Source: Actinomadura oligospora ATCC 43269
GTDB lineage: Bacteria; Actinomycetota; Actinomycetes; Streptosporangiales; Streptosporangiaceae
Direction of reading: 5' to 3'
Length of the DNA stretch: 64,000 nt
Assembly (NCBI RefSeq): GCF_000518265.1
Contig: NZ_JADG01000007.1
Location: forward strand, 468,257-532,256
Shown here: positions 53,702-63,839 of the stretch, in pieces
Layout of the letters: the number at the start of each line of letters is the position of its first letter
How positions within the stretch are numbered: the first letter of the stretch is position 1
Notes under the pieces: generated by a model
Told to the model about the DNA's origin: nothing
The model's input: the letters and a program-made list of their open reading frames with translations, nothing else
Database searches by the model: none
Translations under genes and position numbers: made by a program

Positions 53702-56359
53702 TCAGGGAGCCGCGATCCCGGCACGGGGGCCGGGACCGGGGTCTGGATCGGGACCGCCGCCGAGACCGAGGCCGGAGTCGGAGAAGGTGCCCGTCCGCCG
53801 GATGGTGTGCCAGCGCAGCCGCGTCCCGAGCAACGCCGTGACCACGGACTGCACGACGACCAAGTACAGGAGCTGCCGGTAGACGATCTGCTGGAGTGGC
53901 ATCGTCCACAGCGGACGCAGCTTCTCGCCGTCCAGCCAGAGGGCGTAGCCGCCCGCCGCGACCTGGGCCAGCGCGAACAGCGCCCACATCGTGATCGGCG
54001 CGACCGGGTCCATGAAGGCCAACCCGAACACGGCGAACAGGTCCACGGCGGGCGCGAACAGCGGCAGGACGACCTGGAAGGCCGTCAGGTAGAGCAGGCA
54101 GCGGCGGCCGAACGGCCCGCGCTCGACCAGCGCCCCGCGGTGCTTCCACATCGCCTGGAGCGTCCCGTAGCACCAGCGGTACCGCTGCCGCCAGAGCTGC
54201 CGCAGCGAGTTCGGCGCCTCGGTCCAGGCGAGCGCGTGCTCGGAGTAGACGACGCGCCAGCCGCCGCGGTTGATCGCCATCGTGAGGTCGGTGTCCTCGG
54301 CGAGCGTGTCGGTGGGGACGCCGCCGACCGACACCAGCGTCCGGCGGCGGAACGCGCCGATCGCGCCGGGGATGGTCGGCATGCACCGCGCGAGGTCGAA
54401 CATCCGGCGGTCCAGGTTGAACCCGATGACGTACTCGAGGTGCTGCCACTTCCCGAGCAGGCCCTTGCGGTTGGCGACCTTGGTGTTGCCGCTGACCGCG
54501 CCCACCGAGGGGTCGGTGACGAGCGGCGCGACCAGGTGCCGGATGGTGTCGCGCTGGAACACGGTGTCGCCGTCGACCAGCACCAGGAACTCGCCGTGCG
54601 AGGCGGCGATGCCGACGTTGAGCGCGTCCGGCTTGCCGCCGTTGGGCTTGCGTATCAGCTGGACGCCGGGCAGCGCGAGCCCCTCGACGATCTCGGACGT
54701 CCGGTCGCTGGACCCGTCGTCCACCACGATGACCTCGAACGGGCCGGGGTAGTCGGTGTCCAGCAGGGACCGGACGGTCGCCGCGATCCCCGCCTCCTCG
54801 TTGTAGGCGGGGACGATCACCGTCACCGACGGCGCGACGGCCCGCCCGGACGGCGCGCCGATGGCCTCCCGTGCGGAGGGCGGCCCGTTGCTCAGCCGCA
54901 GCACCTCGGGCAGCTGGGTCCGGCGCGCCCGCTGCCGGTGCACGTGCGCGAACACCAGCAGGACGGCCAGCCGCAGCGCCGCCAGCACCCCGGCGATCAC
55001 GAACAGGATCCGCATCCAGCCGGTGAGCGAGGACGCCGCGCGCTGCGCCGTGACGAGCGTCCAGCCGATCGCCTTCTCCGACGCCGTGGCGGGAACCTCC
55101 GCCGGGGGCAGGCCCATCGCCTGCGTCACGGTGGTGAACTGGTACCCGCGCGCCTGCAGCTTGACGATCACCTGCTCGACGGCGGCGATCGTCTCGGTGC
55201 GGTCGCCGCCCGCGTCGTGCAGCATCACGATCGCGCCCTGGCCGTTCTTCTCGGCGGCCAGCGCCGACTGGACGATCTTGTCGACGCCGGGCTTCTGCCA
55301 GTCCTCGGTGTCCCGGTCGGTGAGGACGAGCAGGTAGCCGTCCCGCCCGGCCCGTTCGGCGGCGAGCCACTCCGGGTTGGTCAGGCCGTCCGGGACCGAC
55401 GAGTACGGCATGCGGAGCAGGCGGGTGTGCTTCCCGGCCGCCCCGGCCAGCGCGCGCTGCGTCAGGTCCAGTTCGAGCTTGTTGCGCCAGGCGGGCGCGG
55501 TCGCCATGTCGACGTGCGTGTAGGTGTGCGAGCCGATCTCGTTGCCCTCGGCGAGCATCCGCTTGGTCAGGGCGGGCTGCTGCGCGATGTGCGCGCCGAT
55601 CGAGAAGAACGTCGCCTTGGCGTTGTGCCGCTTCAGGACGTCCAGCAGGCGCGGCGTCCACTTCGGGTCGGGGCCGTCGTCGAAGGTCAGCGCGATCGTC
55701 TTCGGCGGCGTCCGCAGGCTGTGCGGGGTGCCGCCGGCCATGTTCACCACCGGCCCGCCGGATGTCACCGCCGCCGGCGCGGGGGCGGGCTCGCCCTTCG
55801 GCTCGTGCTTGGGCGACTCGCCGACCGCCCCGTTCGCGAACCCGTCCAGCAGGAGCAGCGTGATCAGCGCGAGGCTGCCGAGCGCCATGAGCACCCAGTG
55901 CCCGCGCGGCTCCCGCGCCCGCTCCGCCGCCGACCCGCGCCGCCTTCTCTTCTTGCGGGACCCGCCCCCCTGGCCGGACGGCTGGGCCTGTGGGGTCCGA
56001 CCCGGCATCTGGGCGTATCCCGGGTGCGGGGCGTACTCCAGTGCTCCGCCGAATTCCGGTGCTCCGCCGAGCTCCGGTGCTCCGCCGAGCTCCGGGGACG
56101 GCTGCTGGTCGAAGAAGGGGTGCTGGTCGTATCCCGGCTGCGCGCCGGGGCGGCCGTGTCGGGCCGGACGATCAGATCCGGCGGGGCCTCCAGGAGGGCC
56201 GTATCCGGGCTGCCGCCCGGGGAGGCCCTGCCCCGCCGGATCGGCGGGATGGGCCCGCCGCCGTCCGCGCGCGCCGGTGGGACCGCGCCGACGACCTGCC
56301 CTGTCGTCGGTGCTACCTGGCGCGTCGGCGGACGACGGCGGGGGCTCGAAGGGATCCAC
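53702..56359 (-). CDS. Bifunctional polysaccharide deacetylase / GT2 glycosyltransferase (MatB-like)
   Basis: An 885-residue membrane enzyme. A disordered Pro/Gly N-terminus (1-150, with a repeated PELGGA unit at 89-106) precedes helix 155-172, then an external NodB deacetylase domain (TFDDGPD 225-231, SHTYTH 277-282). After helix 450-470 comes a cytosolic GT2 domain (DDGSSD at 547, DGDT at 596, EDTD at 688, QRYRW at 725) and final membrane helices. This is the layout of streptomycete MatB, which makes and partly deacetylates a beta-1,6-GlcNAc matrix polymer for pellet formation. GTG at 56359 lies 3 bp after the stop of the preceding gene, so they form an operon. Confidence 0.88.
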   Translation of the reverse strand: MDPFEPPPSSADAPGSTDDRAGRRRGPTGARGRRRAHPADPAGQGLPGRQPGYGPPGGPAGSDRPARHGRPGAQPGYDQHPFFDQQPSPELGGAPELGGAPEFGGALEYAPHPGYAQMPGRTPQAQPSGQGGGSRKKRRRRGSAAERAREPRGHWVLMALGSLALITLLLLDGFANGAVGESPKHEPKGEPAPAPAAVTSGGPVVNMAGGTPHSLRTPPKTIALTFDDGPDPKWTPRLLDVLKRHNAKATFFSIGAHIAQQPALTKRMLAEGNEIGSHTYTHVDMATAPAWRNKLELDLTQRALAGAAGKHTRLLRMPYSSVPDGLTNPEWLAAERAGRDGYLLVLTDRDTEDWQKPGVDKIVQSALAAEKNGQGAIVMLHDAGGDRTETIAAVEQVIVKLQARGYQFTTVTQAMGLPPAEVPATASEKAIGWTLVTAQRAASSLTGWMRILFVIAGVLAALRLAVLLVFAHVHRQRARRTQLPEVLRLSNGPPSAREAIGAPSGRAVAPSVTVIVPAYNEEAGIAATVRSLLDTDYPGPFEVIVVDDGSSDRTSEIVEGLALPGVQLIRKPNGGKPDALNVGIAASHGEFLVLVDGDTVFQRDTIRHLVAPLVTDPSVGAVSGNTKVANRKGLLGKWQHLEYVIGFNLDRRMFDLARCMPTIPGAIGAFRRRTLVSVGGVPTDTLAEDTDLTMAINRGGWRVVYSEHALAWTEAPNSLRQLWRQRYRWCYGTLQAMWKHRGALVERGPFGRRCLLYLTAFQVVLPLFAPAVDLFAVFGLAFMDPVAPITMWALFALAQVAAGGYALWLDGEKLRPLWTMPLQQIVYRQLLYLVVVQSVVTALLGTRLRWHTIRRTGTFSDSGLGLGGGPDPDPGPGPRAGIAAP

Positions 56360-56362
56360 GGA

Positions 56363-57115
56363 TCAGCCGGTCGCCTTGGGCCGCTTGGTCTGCCCCGGCG
56401 GCGTCACCTGACCTCTGCCCGGACGGGACCGGGTAGGCAAGGGCGTCGCGGACGTGGTCGGAGCGGCGGAGGACGAGGGCTTCGGAGTCGAGGACGGCGC
56501 GGAGGATCCGCTCGGCGCGGGGCCCCGCCCGTCGGTCTGGCGCCCGTTCGCCCCGGACGGCACGGTCACCGGCCCCGTCACAGCGGGCCGGTTCTGGCCA
56601 TGCGGGATGCTCTTGGGCTGCAGGACGGGAGGCTTGCTCTTCTTGTGGTGCTGCGTGCCCGTGACGGCGTTCCACGGCGTCCCCGGGACGCTCGCCCCGG
56701 TCGCCACGCCGATGCCCATGGCCAGCAGGAACGCCGCGAGCAGCCCGCCGCACGCGATCCCCGCGCGGCGGCCGATGCGGCGGCGGCGTCCGGACAGGTC
56801 CACGAAAACGGGCGCGGACTCGAGGTCCTCAGGCGTCGCTGTGGGCCCGGGGCCGATCGGGGTCGTCCAGGCGGGGGTGCTCGGAGCGGAGCCGGGGCTC
56901 AGGGCCTCGGGGGACGACGGGCGGTGCGGCGAGTGCACCAGTGTGTCGCCGGGCTCGGGGACGCCGCGCGAGGGCGTGCGCCCATCAGAGAACGAAACGC
57001 CACCGGGCACGGAAACGCCGCCGGGGGCGGCTGTGGACGACCCGGCGGGCGCGAGGGGGCGCTCGGCCGGGTCGGCCAGGGAGATCGTGTCGCTGTCCAT
57101 GGTCTCCGTCGTCAT
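56363..57115 (-). CDS. Single-pass membrane protein, partner of the MatB-like enzyme
   Basis: A 250-residue protein with an acidic/Pro-rich cytosolic N-terminus (1-110), one helix (about 121-142, GGLLAAFLLAMGIGVATGA), and a basic then Ser/Thr/Pro-rich external tail. Low complexity hides any fold. It is translated just ahead of the MatB-like gene and may be a scaffold or regulator for glycan synthesis; this is inference from position. ATG at 57115 has no ribosome site, whereas ATG at 57100 has GGAG; either is possible. Confidence 0.68.
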   Translation of the reverse strand: MTTETMDSDTISLADPAERPLAPAGSSTAAPGGVSVPGGVSFSDGRTPSRGVPEPGDTLVHSPHRPSSPEALSPGSAPSTPAWTTPIGPGPTATPEDLESAPVFVDLSGRRRRIGRRAGIACGGLLAAFLLAMGIGVATGASVPGTPWNAVTGTQHHKKSKPPVLQPKSIPHGQNRPAVTGPVTVPSGANGRQTDGRGPAPSGSSAPSSTPKPSSSAAPTTSATPLPTRSRPGRGQVTPPGQTKRPKATG

Positions 57116-57124
57116 TTTTGTGTG

Positions 57125-57158
57125 GCGGGGTCACCGGCCGGGGAACCGGTGACCCCGC
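57125..57158. other. Strong hairpin between divergent genes
   Basis: A perfect 13-bp stem (GCGGGGTCACCGG) and 8-nt loop begin only 10 bp before the leftward ATG. A terminator is unexpected here because both flanking genes run outward. It may act in the leader of the leftward operon. Confidence 0.55.
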
Positions 57159-57267
57159 GCGGACCGCGTCCGGCGTGACGGGGGCGGCGCCGGGGGCGTT
57201 CGCGGTCTCAAGGGGTTCAGCGCCGATCGCTCCGCATGTGTCACACCCACTCCCAACTGATTGCAGA

Positions 57268-57939
57268 ATGGCGGGCGTGAACGAAGCGGCGGAGACCGAT
57301 GACGGCCCGCTCGACCGTGCCGTGCAGGCGGCCCGGGCGGGCGACGAGGCCGCGTTCCGCCTGCTCTACCGGGACGTGCAGCCCCGGCTGCTGCGCTACG
57401 TCCGGGGCATGGTGGGCGAGGACGCCGAGGACGTCGCGTCCGAGGCGTGGCTCCAGATCGCCCGCGACGTCCGCACTTTCGAGGGCGGGATCGACGGGTT
57501 CCGAGGCTGGGCGGCCACCGTCGCCCGGCACCGGGCCCTGGACCACCTGCGCGCCCGGTCCCGGCGTCCGGTGGCGGACCAGCCGATCGACGACCTGATC
57601 GCCAGGCCGGCCGAGGCCGACACCGCCGTCCAGGCGATGGACGGCCTCGCGACCGACCAGGCGCTCGCGCTGATCGCCGGGCTTCCGGCCGACCAGGGCG
57701 AGGCGGTGATGCTCCGGGTCGTCCTCGGGCTGTCGGCTCCCGATGCCGCCAAGGTGCTGGGCAAGAAGCCGGGCGCGGTCCGCACCGCGGCCTACCGGGG
57801 TCTTCGCCGGCTCGCCGCCCAGCTCACGCGCTCCCGCGAGACCATCCCGCCCGCCCGTCCGCCTGCCCGCGCGGACGGACGGACCCGCGCCCGCCCGGGT
57901 GACGCCGCGGCTCCGCGCGGCGCTGAAAGAGATAGTTGA
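57268..57939 (+). CDS. ECF RNA polymerase sigma factor
   Basis: A 223-residue sigma factor. Region 2 is at about 15-85 (DEAAFRLLYRDVQPRLLRYVRGMVGEDAEDVASEAWLQIARD), region 4 at about 125-185 (LALIAGLPADQGEAVMLRVVLGLSAPDAAKVLGKKPGAVRTAAYRGLRRLA), with a basic disordered tail. The ATG at 57268 is chosen; a GTG at 57277 is also in frame. The next gene on the strand, 390 bp on, encodes a one-helix membrane protein that is the likely anti-sigma factor. Confidence 0.9.
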   Translation: MAGVNEAAETDDGPLDRAVQAARAGDEAAFRLLYRDVQPRLLRYVRGMVGEDAEDVASEAWLQIARDVRTFEGGIDGFRGWAATVARHRALDHLRARSRRPVADQPIDDLIARPAEADTAVQAMDGLATDQALALIAGLPADQGEAVMLRVVLGLSAPDAAKVLGKKPGAVRTAAYRGLRRLAAQLTRSRETIPPARPPARADGRTRARPGDAAAPRGAERDS

Positions 57940-58331
57940 CACCTCCCCCGACCAGCACGGACGGGGACCGCGACCGCTCACCGAAAGGGGGTGTTCAGGC
58001 TGAGGAACCTGACACATCGGCCCGTCGAACCATGCGCCCATCCGCGCGGTGTCCCCCGGCCCGCGCCCCCGGACGGTCCTCAGGCGTTCCCGGACGGCGG
58101 CGGTGCGGGCACGATTTCCGCCGCGCGCCTCGGAGAGAACGCCATGCGCCGTCAAATGCGCGGCCTTTCCGGGCCGTGCGCAGAATTCCGGGCGCCGATG
58201 AACGGAACAGGCGTGCCGCACGGCCCGGGGCGTTCTGTGCCGGGGACGGCCGGGTACGACAGAATCACGCGCATGGAGGTCGTGTTCCGCATCGGACCGG
58301 ACGCTCATGCCTCCATGTTCAAGGAGAGCCG
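57940..58331. other. Gap between the ECF sigma gene and its putative anti-sigma gene
   Basis: About 390 bp with no supported gene. GTGTTCAGG and CCTGACAC (57990-58015) could form a short hairpin. The open frames here are low-quality. A promoter for the downstream gene must lie within it, but I could not pick one. Confidence 0.4.
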
Positions 58332-59135
58332 ATGAACGACCGGCACCCCGATGAGGAGCTCACTCCGGAGGCCGCCGACCGCCTCCTCGACGCCTTTTCC
58401 TCCGGCTTCCCGCCGGGCGTTGCGGACCCGCTGACCGCCATGCTGTCCGCCGCGTCCGCACCCGGACGCCCGGACGAGCTGTCGGGCGAGGACGCCGCCG
58501 TCGCCGCCTTCCGCTCCTCCTTCGCCGCTCCGGCCTCCGCTTCGGCGACCGCTCCGGTGGCGGCCGCGACACATGAACCGCCTGCCGCGTCCGGACGGCA
58601 CCGCTCCGGCCGCCGGGGCCTGAAACGCCTGCTCACGGTGAAGGTCGTCATCGCGTCGCTGGTCGCGGCGTCGCTCGGCGGGGTCGCCTTGGCGGCGGGC
58701 ACGGGGAACCTTCCCGGCCAGACCCCTGCCCGCTCGCACCCGTCGCCGCACCCGAAGACGTCCAGGAACCACGGCGGGACGGAGCAGACGTCCGGCGCCG
58801 ATCCGTCCGACCCCTCCAGTCCGTCCGGCACGCACGGCCCAACCGTGCCCGGGTCGTCCGCGCCGTCCACCGGAAAGCCGTCCGGCAAGGACAAGAACGG
58901 CGAAGGAAACGACAACGGCCACACGGGTAATCCGCATGGCCAACCGCCCAAGACCGGAAAGCCCACCCCGTCCGGGAACGGCAACGGAAACGGGAATGGC
59001 AACGGAGGTAATGGCAATGGCAGTGGAAAGGGTTCCGGCAAGGGCGGCAAGGGCGTAGGTGAAGACGAGTCCGGCGACCTGCCGAACGAACTCGCGCCCA
59101 ACAACGGAAAAACCGCCGCCCCCAGCCGCCGATAG
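58332..59135 (+). CDS. Single-pass membrane protein, putative anti-sigma factor
   Basis: A 267-residue protein with an acidic N-terminal 85 residues (EELTPEAADRLLDAF), a basic patch, one helix (about 106-125, VVIASLVAASLGGVALAAGTG), and a long external Ser/Pro then Gly/Asn tail with a (GN)n run near 216-232. The layout and its place after an ECF gene suggest an anti-sigma factor, but there is no zinc HX3CX2C motif, so the assignment is tentative. AAGGAGAG precedes the ATG. Confidence 0.7.
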   Translation: MNDRHPDEELTPEAADRLLDAFSSGFPPGVADPLTAMLSAASAPGRPDELSGEDAAVAAFRSSFAAPASASATAPVAAATHEPPAASGRHRSGRRGLKRLLTVKVVIASLVAASLGGVALAAGTGNLPGQTPARSHPSPHPKTSRNHGGTEQTSGADPSDPSSPSGTHGPTVPGSSAPSTGKPSGKDKNGEGNDNGHTGNPHGQPPKTGKPTPSGNGNGNGNGNGGNGNGSGKGSGKGGKGVGEDESGDLPNELAPNNGKTAAPSRR

Positions 59136-59153
59136 CCCCCGAACGAACGAACC

Positions 59154-59184
59154 GGGCCCGCCGTCCACAAAGGACGACGGGCCC
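59154..59184. terminator. Terminator between convergent genes
   Basis: A 13-bp stem with one mismatch (GGGCCCGCCGTCC) and a 5-nt loop, 18 bp past the membrane protein stop. It may also serve the convergent tuf gene. Confidence 0.7.
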
Positions 59185-59262
59185 AGCCCGGTCACCCGCC
59201 CAGGCACCCCGGCGCAAACGACGACCCGCGCCCGAGCGTGGACGCCGAGCCCGCGCCGTTCC

Positions 59263-60447
<1,185 letters not shown>

Positions 60448-60458
60448 GATCATTTCCG

Positions 60459-60561
60459 TTCTCACGCGAAGTGGTGAGAACCCCGCACGCGCCCTGCATC
60501 TCAGGCGCGCGTGCCGTGACCACCCCTCTCCGCTGGTTCTCCGGGTGGCACGGAGAGGGGT
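60459..60561 (-). promoter_or_regulatory. Three-hairpin leader of the tuf copy
   Basis: In transcription order: an 11-bp perfect stem (60561-60551 with 60532-60522), a second stem with a 2-nt bulge (60514-60504 with 60493-60485), and a 7-bp stem (60480-60474 with 60465-60459) ending 11 nt before the ATG. The first begins at the stop codon of the leader ORF. The set resembles an attenuator or a translation-control leader. Confidence 0.6.
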
Positions 60562-60656
60562 CAGCCTCGGACGCCGCCGTCGAGGGGGAGGACGGCCGAC
60601 ACCGAGCTCAGCGGACCGAGGTCCGCGAGCTGCGAGGTGCCGGCCGCCAGGAACAT
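60561..60656 (-). CDS. 31-residue leader peptide upstream of tuf
   Basis: An ATG at 60656 opens a 31-codon frame ([20 protein letters not shown] and so on, ending GGVRG) that stops where the first leader hairpin begins. Of 31 third positions 29 are G or C, as strong as in real genes here. TACGCT ends 7 nt before the ATG, so a leaderless message would start on this codon and then run into tuf. It has no signal peptide or Cys. It could be a leader peptide that senses translation, or a small protein of its own. Confidence 0.6.
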   Translation of the reverse strand: MFLAAGTSQLADLGPLSSVSAVLPLDGGVRG

Positions 60657-60663
60657 GCCTTTG

Positions 60664-60669
60664 AGCGTA
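60664..60669 (-). promoter_or_regulatory. -10 box of the leader-tuf transcript
   Basis: TACGCT on the - strand lies 7 nt before the leader ATG, the same spacing seen for other leaderless starts in this window. A -35 near 60687-60692 (TCGAGA) is weak. Confidence 0.5.
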
Positions 60670-60765
60670 CGGACCCGTCCCCCGAATCTCGACCGGTTTT
60701 CCCGCTCCACCCCCGATGCCCGGTTTCCGTCGACGGCGGGTCGGAGGGTCCAGATCATGCGCGCA

Positions 60766-60771
60766 TAGACT
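60766..60771 (+). promoter_or_regulatory. -10 box of the arginine deiminase gene
   Basis: TAGACT ends 7 nt before the GTG start at 60779, giving a leaderless transcript. It faces the tuf promoter about 100 bp away. Confidence 0.55.
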
Positions 60772-60778
60772 GCGAAAG

Positions 60779-61990
60779 GTGACGCAGACGACGAACAGAC
60801 ACCGGGTCACCAGTGAGGTCGGACGGCTCCGCACCGTCCTTCTGCACCGTCCAGGGGCCGAGCTCAAGAGGCTCACACCGCGCAACAGCGCGAAGCTGCT
60901 GTTCGACGCGATCCCCTGGGTGGGACGCGCGCAGGAGGAGCACGACGCGTTCGCCCAGGCGCTCCGCGACCGCGAGGTCGAGGTCCTCTACCTCTCGGAA
61001 CTCCTCCAGGACGCCCTTGAGTTCGAGCCCGCGCGGGACGAGGCGATCTCCCAGGTGATCGACGACCAGCGCTGGGGCGACCAGCTCCGCCGCGTCGTCG
61101 AGGGCCACCTCCGCGACCTCCACCCCGAGGACCTGGCGCACACCCTCGTGGCGGGCCTCGCGCACGAGGAGCTGAAGACCGCGCACGGCCTGGTCTACCG
61201 GCTCATGGACGAGCTCGACTTCATCGTCGACCCGCTGCCGGGCCTGCTGTTCACCCGCGACTCCAGCGCCTGGGTCGGCGACCGCGTCGCGCTGACCAGC
61301 TTCGCGATGCCCGCCCGCCGCAACGAGTCCGCCCTGACCAGCCTGATCTACCGGCACCACCCCCGGTTCGCCGGGATCCGCCCGATCTACGACCCGTCCA
61401 TGGAGCACGTCGAGGGCGGCGACATCATGCTGCTCAGCCCGGGCGTCGTCGCCGTCGGCACCGGCGAGCGGACGACCCCGGCCGGCGTCGAGCGCCTCGC
61501 CCGCCAGCTGTTCGACGCGGACCTGGCCCACACCGTCCTGGCTGTCCCGATCGCCCAGGAACGCGCGACCATGCACCTCGACACCGTCTGCACGATGGTC
61601 GACGTCGACACCGTGGTCATGTACCCGCCGGTCGCCTACTCCCTGGAGGCCTTCACGGTCACCGCCTCGAACGGCGACCTGAACGTCTCCGGCCCCCGCC
61701 TCTTCCTGGACGCCGCCGCCGAGGCGATGGGCCTGGACCGCCTCAAGGTCATCGACACCGGCCTCGACCCGGTCACCGCCGAACGCGAGCAGTGGGACGA
61801 CGGCAACAACACCCTCGCCGTGGCCCCCCGCGTCTGCGTCGCCTACGAACGCAACGTCGAGACCAACGCCCAACTCGAGGCCGCCGGCATCGAGGTCATC
61901 CGCATCACCGGCAGCGAACTCGGCACCGGCCGAGGCGGCCCCCGCTGCATGTCCTGCCCCATCCTCCGAGACCCCCCACCCACCCCCTGA
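60779..61990 (+). CDS. arcA: Arginine deiminase
   Basis: Hydrolyses arginine to citrulline and ammonia; 403 residues, normal length. The guanidine-modifying fold has its catalytic set: [10 protein letters not shown] near 159, MEHVEGGD near 203 (Glu and Asp), MHLDTVCT near 263 (His) and the nucleophile in [12 protein letters not shown] near 391 (Cys in MSC). No arcB or arcC lies nearby, so it does not sit in a classical ADI operon; it may supply citrulline or ammonia for acid stress. The C-terminal PPPTP tail leads into C-rich non-coding DNA. Confidence 0.94.
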   Translation: MTQTTNRHRVTSEVGRLRTVLLHRPGAELKRLTPRNSAKLLFDAIPWVGRAQEEHDAFAQALRDREVEVLYLSELLQDALEFEPARDEAISQVIDDQRWGDQLRRVVEGHLRDLHPEDLAHTLVAGLAHEELKTAHGLVYRLMDELDFIVDPLPGLLFTRDSSAWVGDRVALTSFAMPARRNESALTSLIYRHHPRFAGIRPIYDPSMEHVEGGDIMLLSPGVVAVGTGERTTPAGVERLARQLFDADLAHTVLAVPIAQERATMHLDTVCTMVDVDTVVMYPPVAYSLEAFTVTASNGDLNVSGPRLFLDAAAEAMGLDRLKVIDTGLDPVTAEREQWDDGNNTLAVAPRVCVAYERNVETNAQLEAAGIEVIRITGSELGTGRGGPRCMSCPILRDPPPTP

Positions 61991-62504
61991 CCCAAACACC
62001 CCCCACAAAACGCCGCCCCCCAGCCCGACAACCCAGAACGCCGAGCACCCGCCACAGCGAGGCAGAACACCGAGCACCGACTAAGCAGCACAGGGCCCCG
62101 CCCCCCGGCACACGCGGGCGGGGCTCCGAGCACCACGCACGTGGGGGCGGGGCGCCAGGCATCGGCCGCGCCGGGCAGCGCCCACGTCGCAAGGCACGTC
62201 GCGTAGGGCGTCGAGCACCCGCACACGCGGGCAGGGCGGCGAGCACCCGCACACGCGGGCAGGGCGGCGAGTACCGGCGCGCGGGGATAGACGAGCATTT
62301 GCCACGCGGGGCAGGGGGCTGGGCACCGCGCACGCGGACGGGGCTCCGAGCTTCGCTCGCGCGGCACGGGACGTTGATCATCGTCCGCGAGGCGCAGCCG
62401 CCTGACCTGCGCGAACTCGCCTTGTGCATCGCGTGGACACAGGGGTGCGCAGGGCTTCGGTCAACGTTTCGCCCGGCACGTCCGCGCGTCCCAGGACATG
62501 AAAA
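61991..62504. other. Gene-free gap with degenerate repeats
   Basis: About 500 bp after the deiminase gene. The first 60 bp are C-rich. From about 62035 to 62350 there are many loosely repeated CGAGCACC words followed by GCACGCGGGCGGGG-like pieces. Open frames are Arg/Pro/Gly-rich and rejected. Confidence 0.5.
62213..62268. repeat. 28-bp perfect tandem duplication
   Basis: Unit GAGCACCCGCACACGCGGGC plus eight more bases occurs at 62213-62240 and again, identical, at 62241-62268; a decayed third follows at 62269. Confidence 0.85.
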
Positions 62505-62531
62505 CGGCCCCCGGGATGAACCCGGGGGCCG
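62505..62531 (-). terminator. Terminator of the anti-sigma-type ATPase gene
   Basis: A perfect 11-bp stem (CGGCCCCCGGG) with a 5-nt loop; read leftward it is followed by TTTTC. It is 85 bp past the stop and is the most classical rho-independent site in the window. Confidence 0.85.
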
Positions 62532-62616
62532 GACGTGGATAGCTCGGGCGGTGTCGACGGGGGCACGACAGCGCCCGAGCTTGAAGAGGACCATACAAGG
62601 TGAAGCGGGCGTCCGA

Positions 62617-63156
62617 CTAGCCGGGGTACGCCCGACTTGCGGAGGTTTCGTGGCGGACGGCTCCCGGGCCGTCCGCGTCCGGTCCCCCGAGAGGCTCGGC
62701 GAGGTCCGCGATCTCGAGGAGATCAGGCAGAACCCCGGCGTTCACCCGGCGCTCGGCGCCGAAACGCGGCGCGTGGAGCCGGGCCCACACCGTGGTCGCC
62801 CCGTCCTCGTGCCGGACGCCCCACCCCTCGGCGAGCGTCTCGACGATCCCGAGCCCGCGACCTCCGAGCGAGGACAGCGTCCCCGGCCCGCGCCGCGGTT
62901 CCGTGGTGGCTCCCCCGTCGCTCACGGCGATCTCGATCAGATCACCCCGCCGAATCCAGGAGACCCGGACCTGTCCCGAGGGCAGCGGACGCGCGTGCCG
63001 CAGGGCGTTGCTGATGAGCTCGCTCACGATCACGCTGGCGTCGTCGACGACCGACGGGTCGACTCCCGAGGCCGCCAGCTCCGAGCCGAGGCGCCTGCGC
63101 GCGACCGCGACGCTGGACGGTGCGTGAGGCAGTAGTACTGCGCTCGACGCCCTCAC
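62617..63156 (-). CDS. Anti-sigma regulatory factor-type ATP-binding protein (HATPase_c_2)
   Basis: A 179-residue GHKL-fold protein of the SpoIIAB/RsbW type, the usual Ser kinase or switch partner for STAS antagonists. The N box is VSELISNALRHA near 44-55, G1 AVSDGGA near 77, and G2 GGRGLGIVETLAEGWGV near 97. A C-terminal extension of about 50 residues is specific to this protein. Actinomycetes carry dozens of these, most unassigned. GTG at 63156 lies directly behind GGGGGAG, too close for an ideal ribosome site. Confidence 0.9.
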   Translation of the reverse strand: MRASSAVLLPHAPSSVAVARRRLGSELAASGVDPSVVDDASVIVSELISNALRHARPLPSGQVRVSWIRRGDLIEIAVSDGGATTEPRRGPGTLSSLGGRGLGIVETLAEGWGVRHEDGATTVWARLHAPRFGAERRVNAGVLPDLLEIADLAEPLGGPDADGPGAVRHETSASRAYPG

Positions 63157-63839
63157 CTCCCCCTGGATTCCCGGTCTCGGATGACCCCCGTCATTCCGTT
63201 ACGACCGAAATGCCCATTACAGCGAACCCCGAAACCGGGGCGAAACGCCCGCGCGCAGCCCCTCACCGGCTCCACGCATCCTCACCCCCCGCTCAATGGA
63301 CCGTCATGATGGATCTATCCAGCCCCCGCCTTCTTTACTCCTCGCGCGCACGTTTCGTCCGTCACACCATGCCAACCCCACACTTTTCCGCCCCCACCCC
63401 CACCCTGCCCAGTCAAGACCATGGCCCGATCCGGCCAACCACCTAGAGATCATTTCTCCCCGGCCCGGCAGGACCCGCGACGTAAGCGCCAAGCCGCACA
63501 GCTACAACGACCGTCCAACCAGCAGGCCGGGCCCTCGCAGCCGACACCCCGCACCCGTCAGACCAGGCGAACAACGCGAACGCAGGACTGGCCGGGTGCT
63601 GCGGATGAGGCTTGGCACGTCGTGCGGCGACCGCCCGATCGCGAGGACGTGGCGATATCCGGCCCGAATGCTGCCCCCGAATGCTGCTGTGGCGATACGG
63701 GCGCGGGCCTGGTGCGGGCGCGGGCTTGGCGGGGCGGTGGGCGGTGGTGGTGACCGCCGCGAGCGGTGTCGCGAGCAGGGCGGCGGGCAAGGGGGGCGGG
63801 CAGGGTGGCGGTCAGCGCGGCCGTGATCGGCGTGGCGCC
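63157..63839. other. Gap with no supported gene
   Basis: About 680 bp. Bases 63160-63420 are AT-richer and probably carry the ATPase promoter. From about 63430 the sequence becomes low-complexity. Several overlapping frames of about 60-115 codons exist on both strands, but none shows consistent codon bias or a recognisable motif. Confidence 0.4.

Noticed and set aside
57991..58335. 114-codon rightward frame in the sigma/anti-sigma gap
   Set aside because: No ribosome site, mixed third-position composition, and it overlaps the well-supported start of the next gene.
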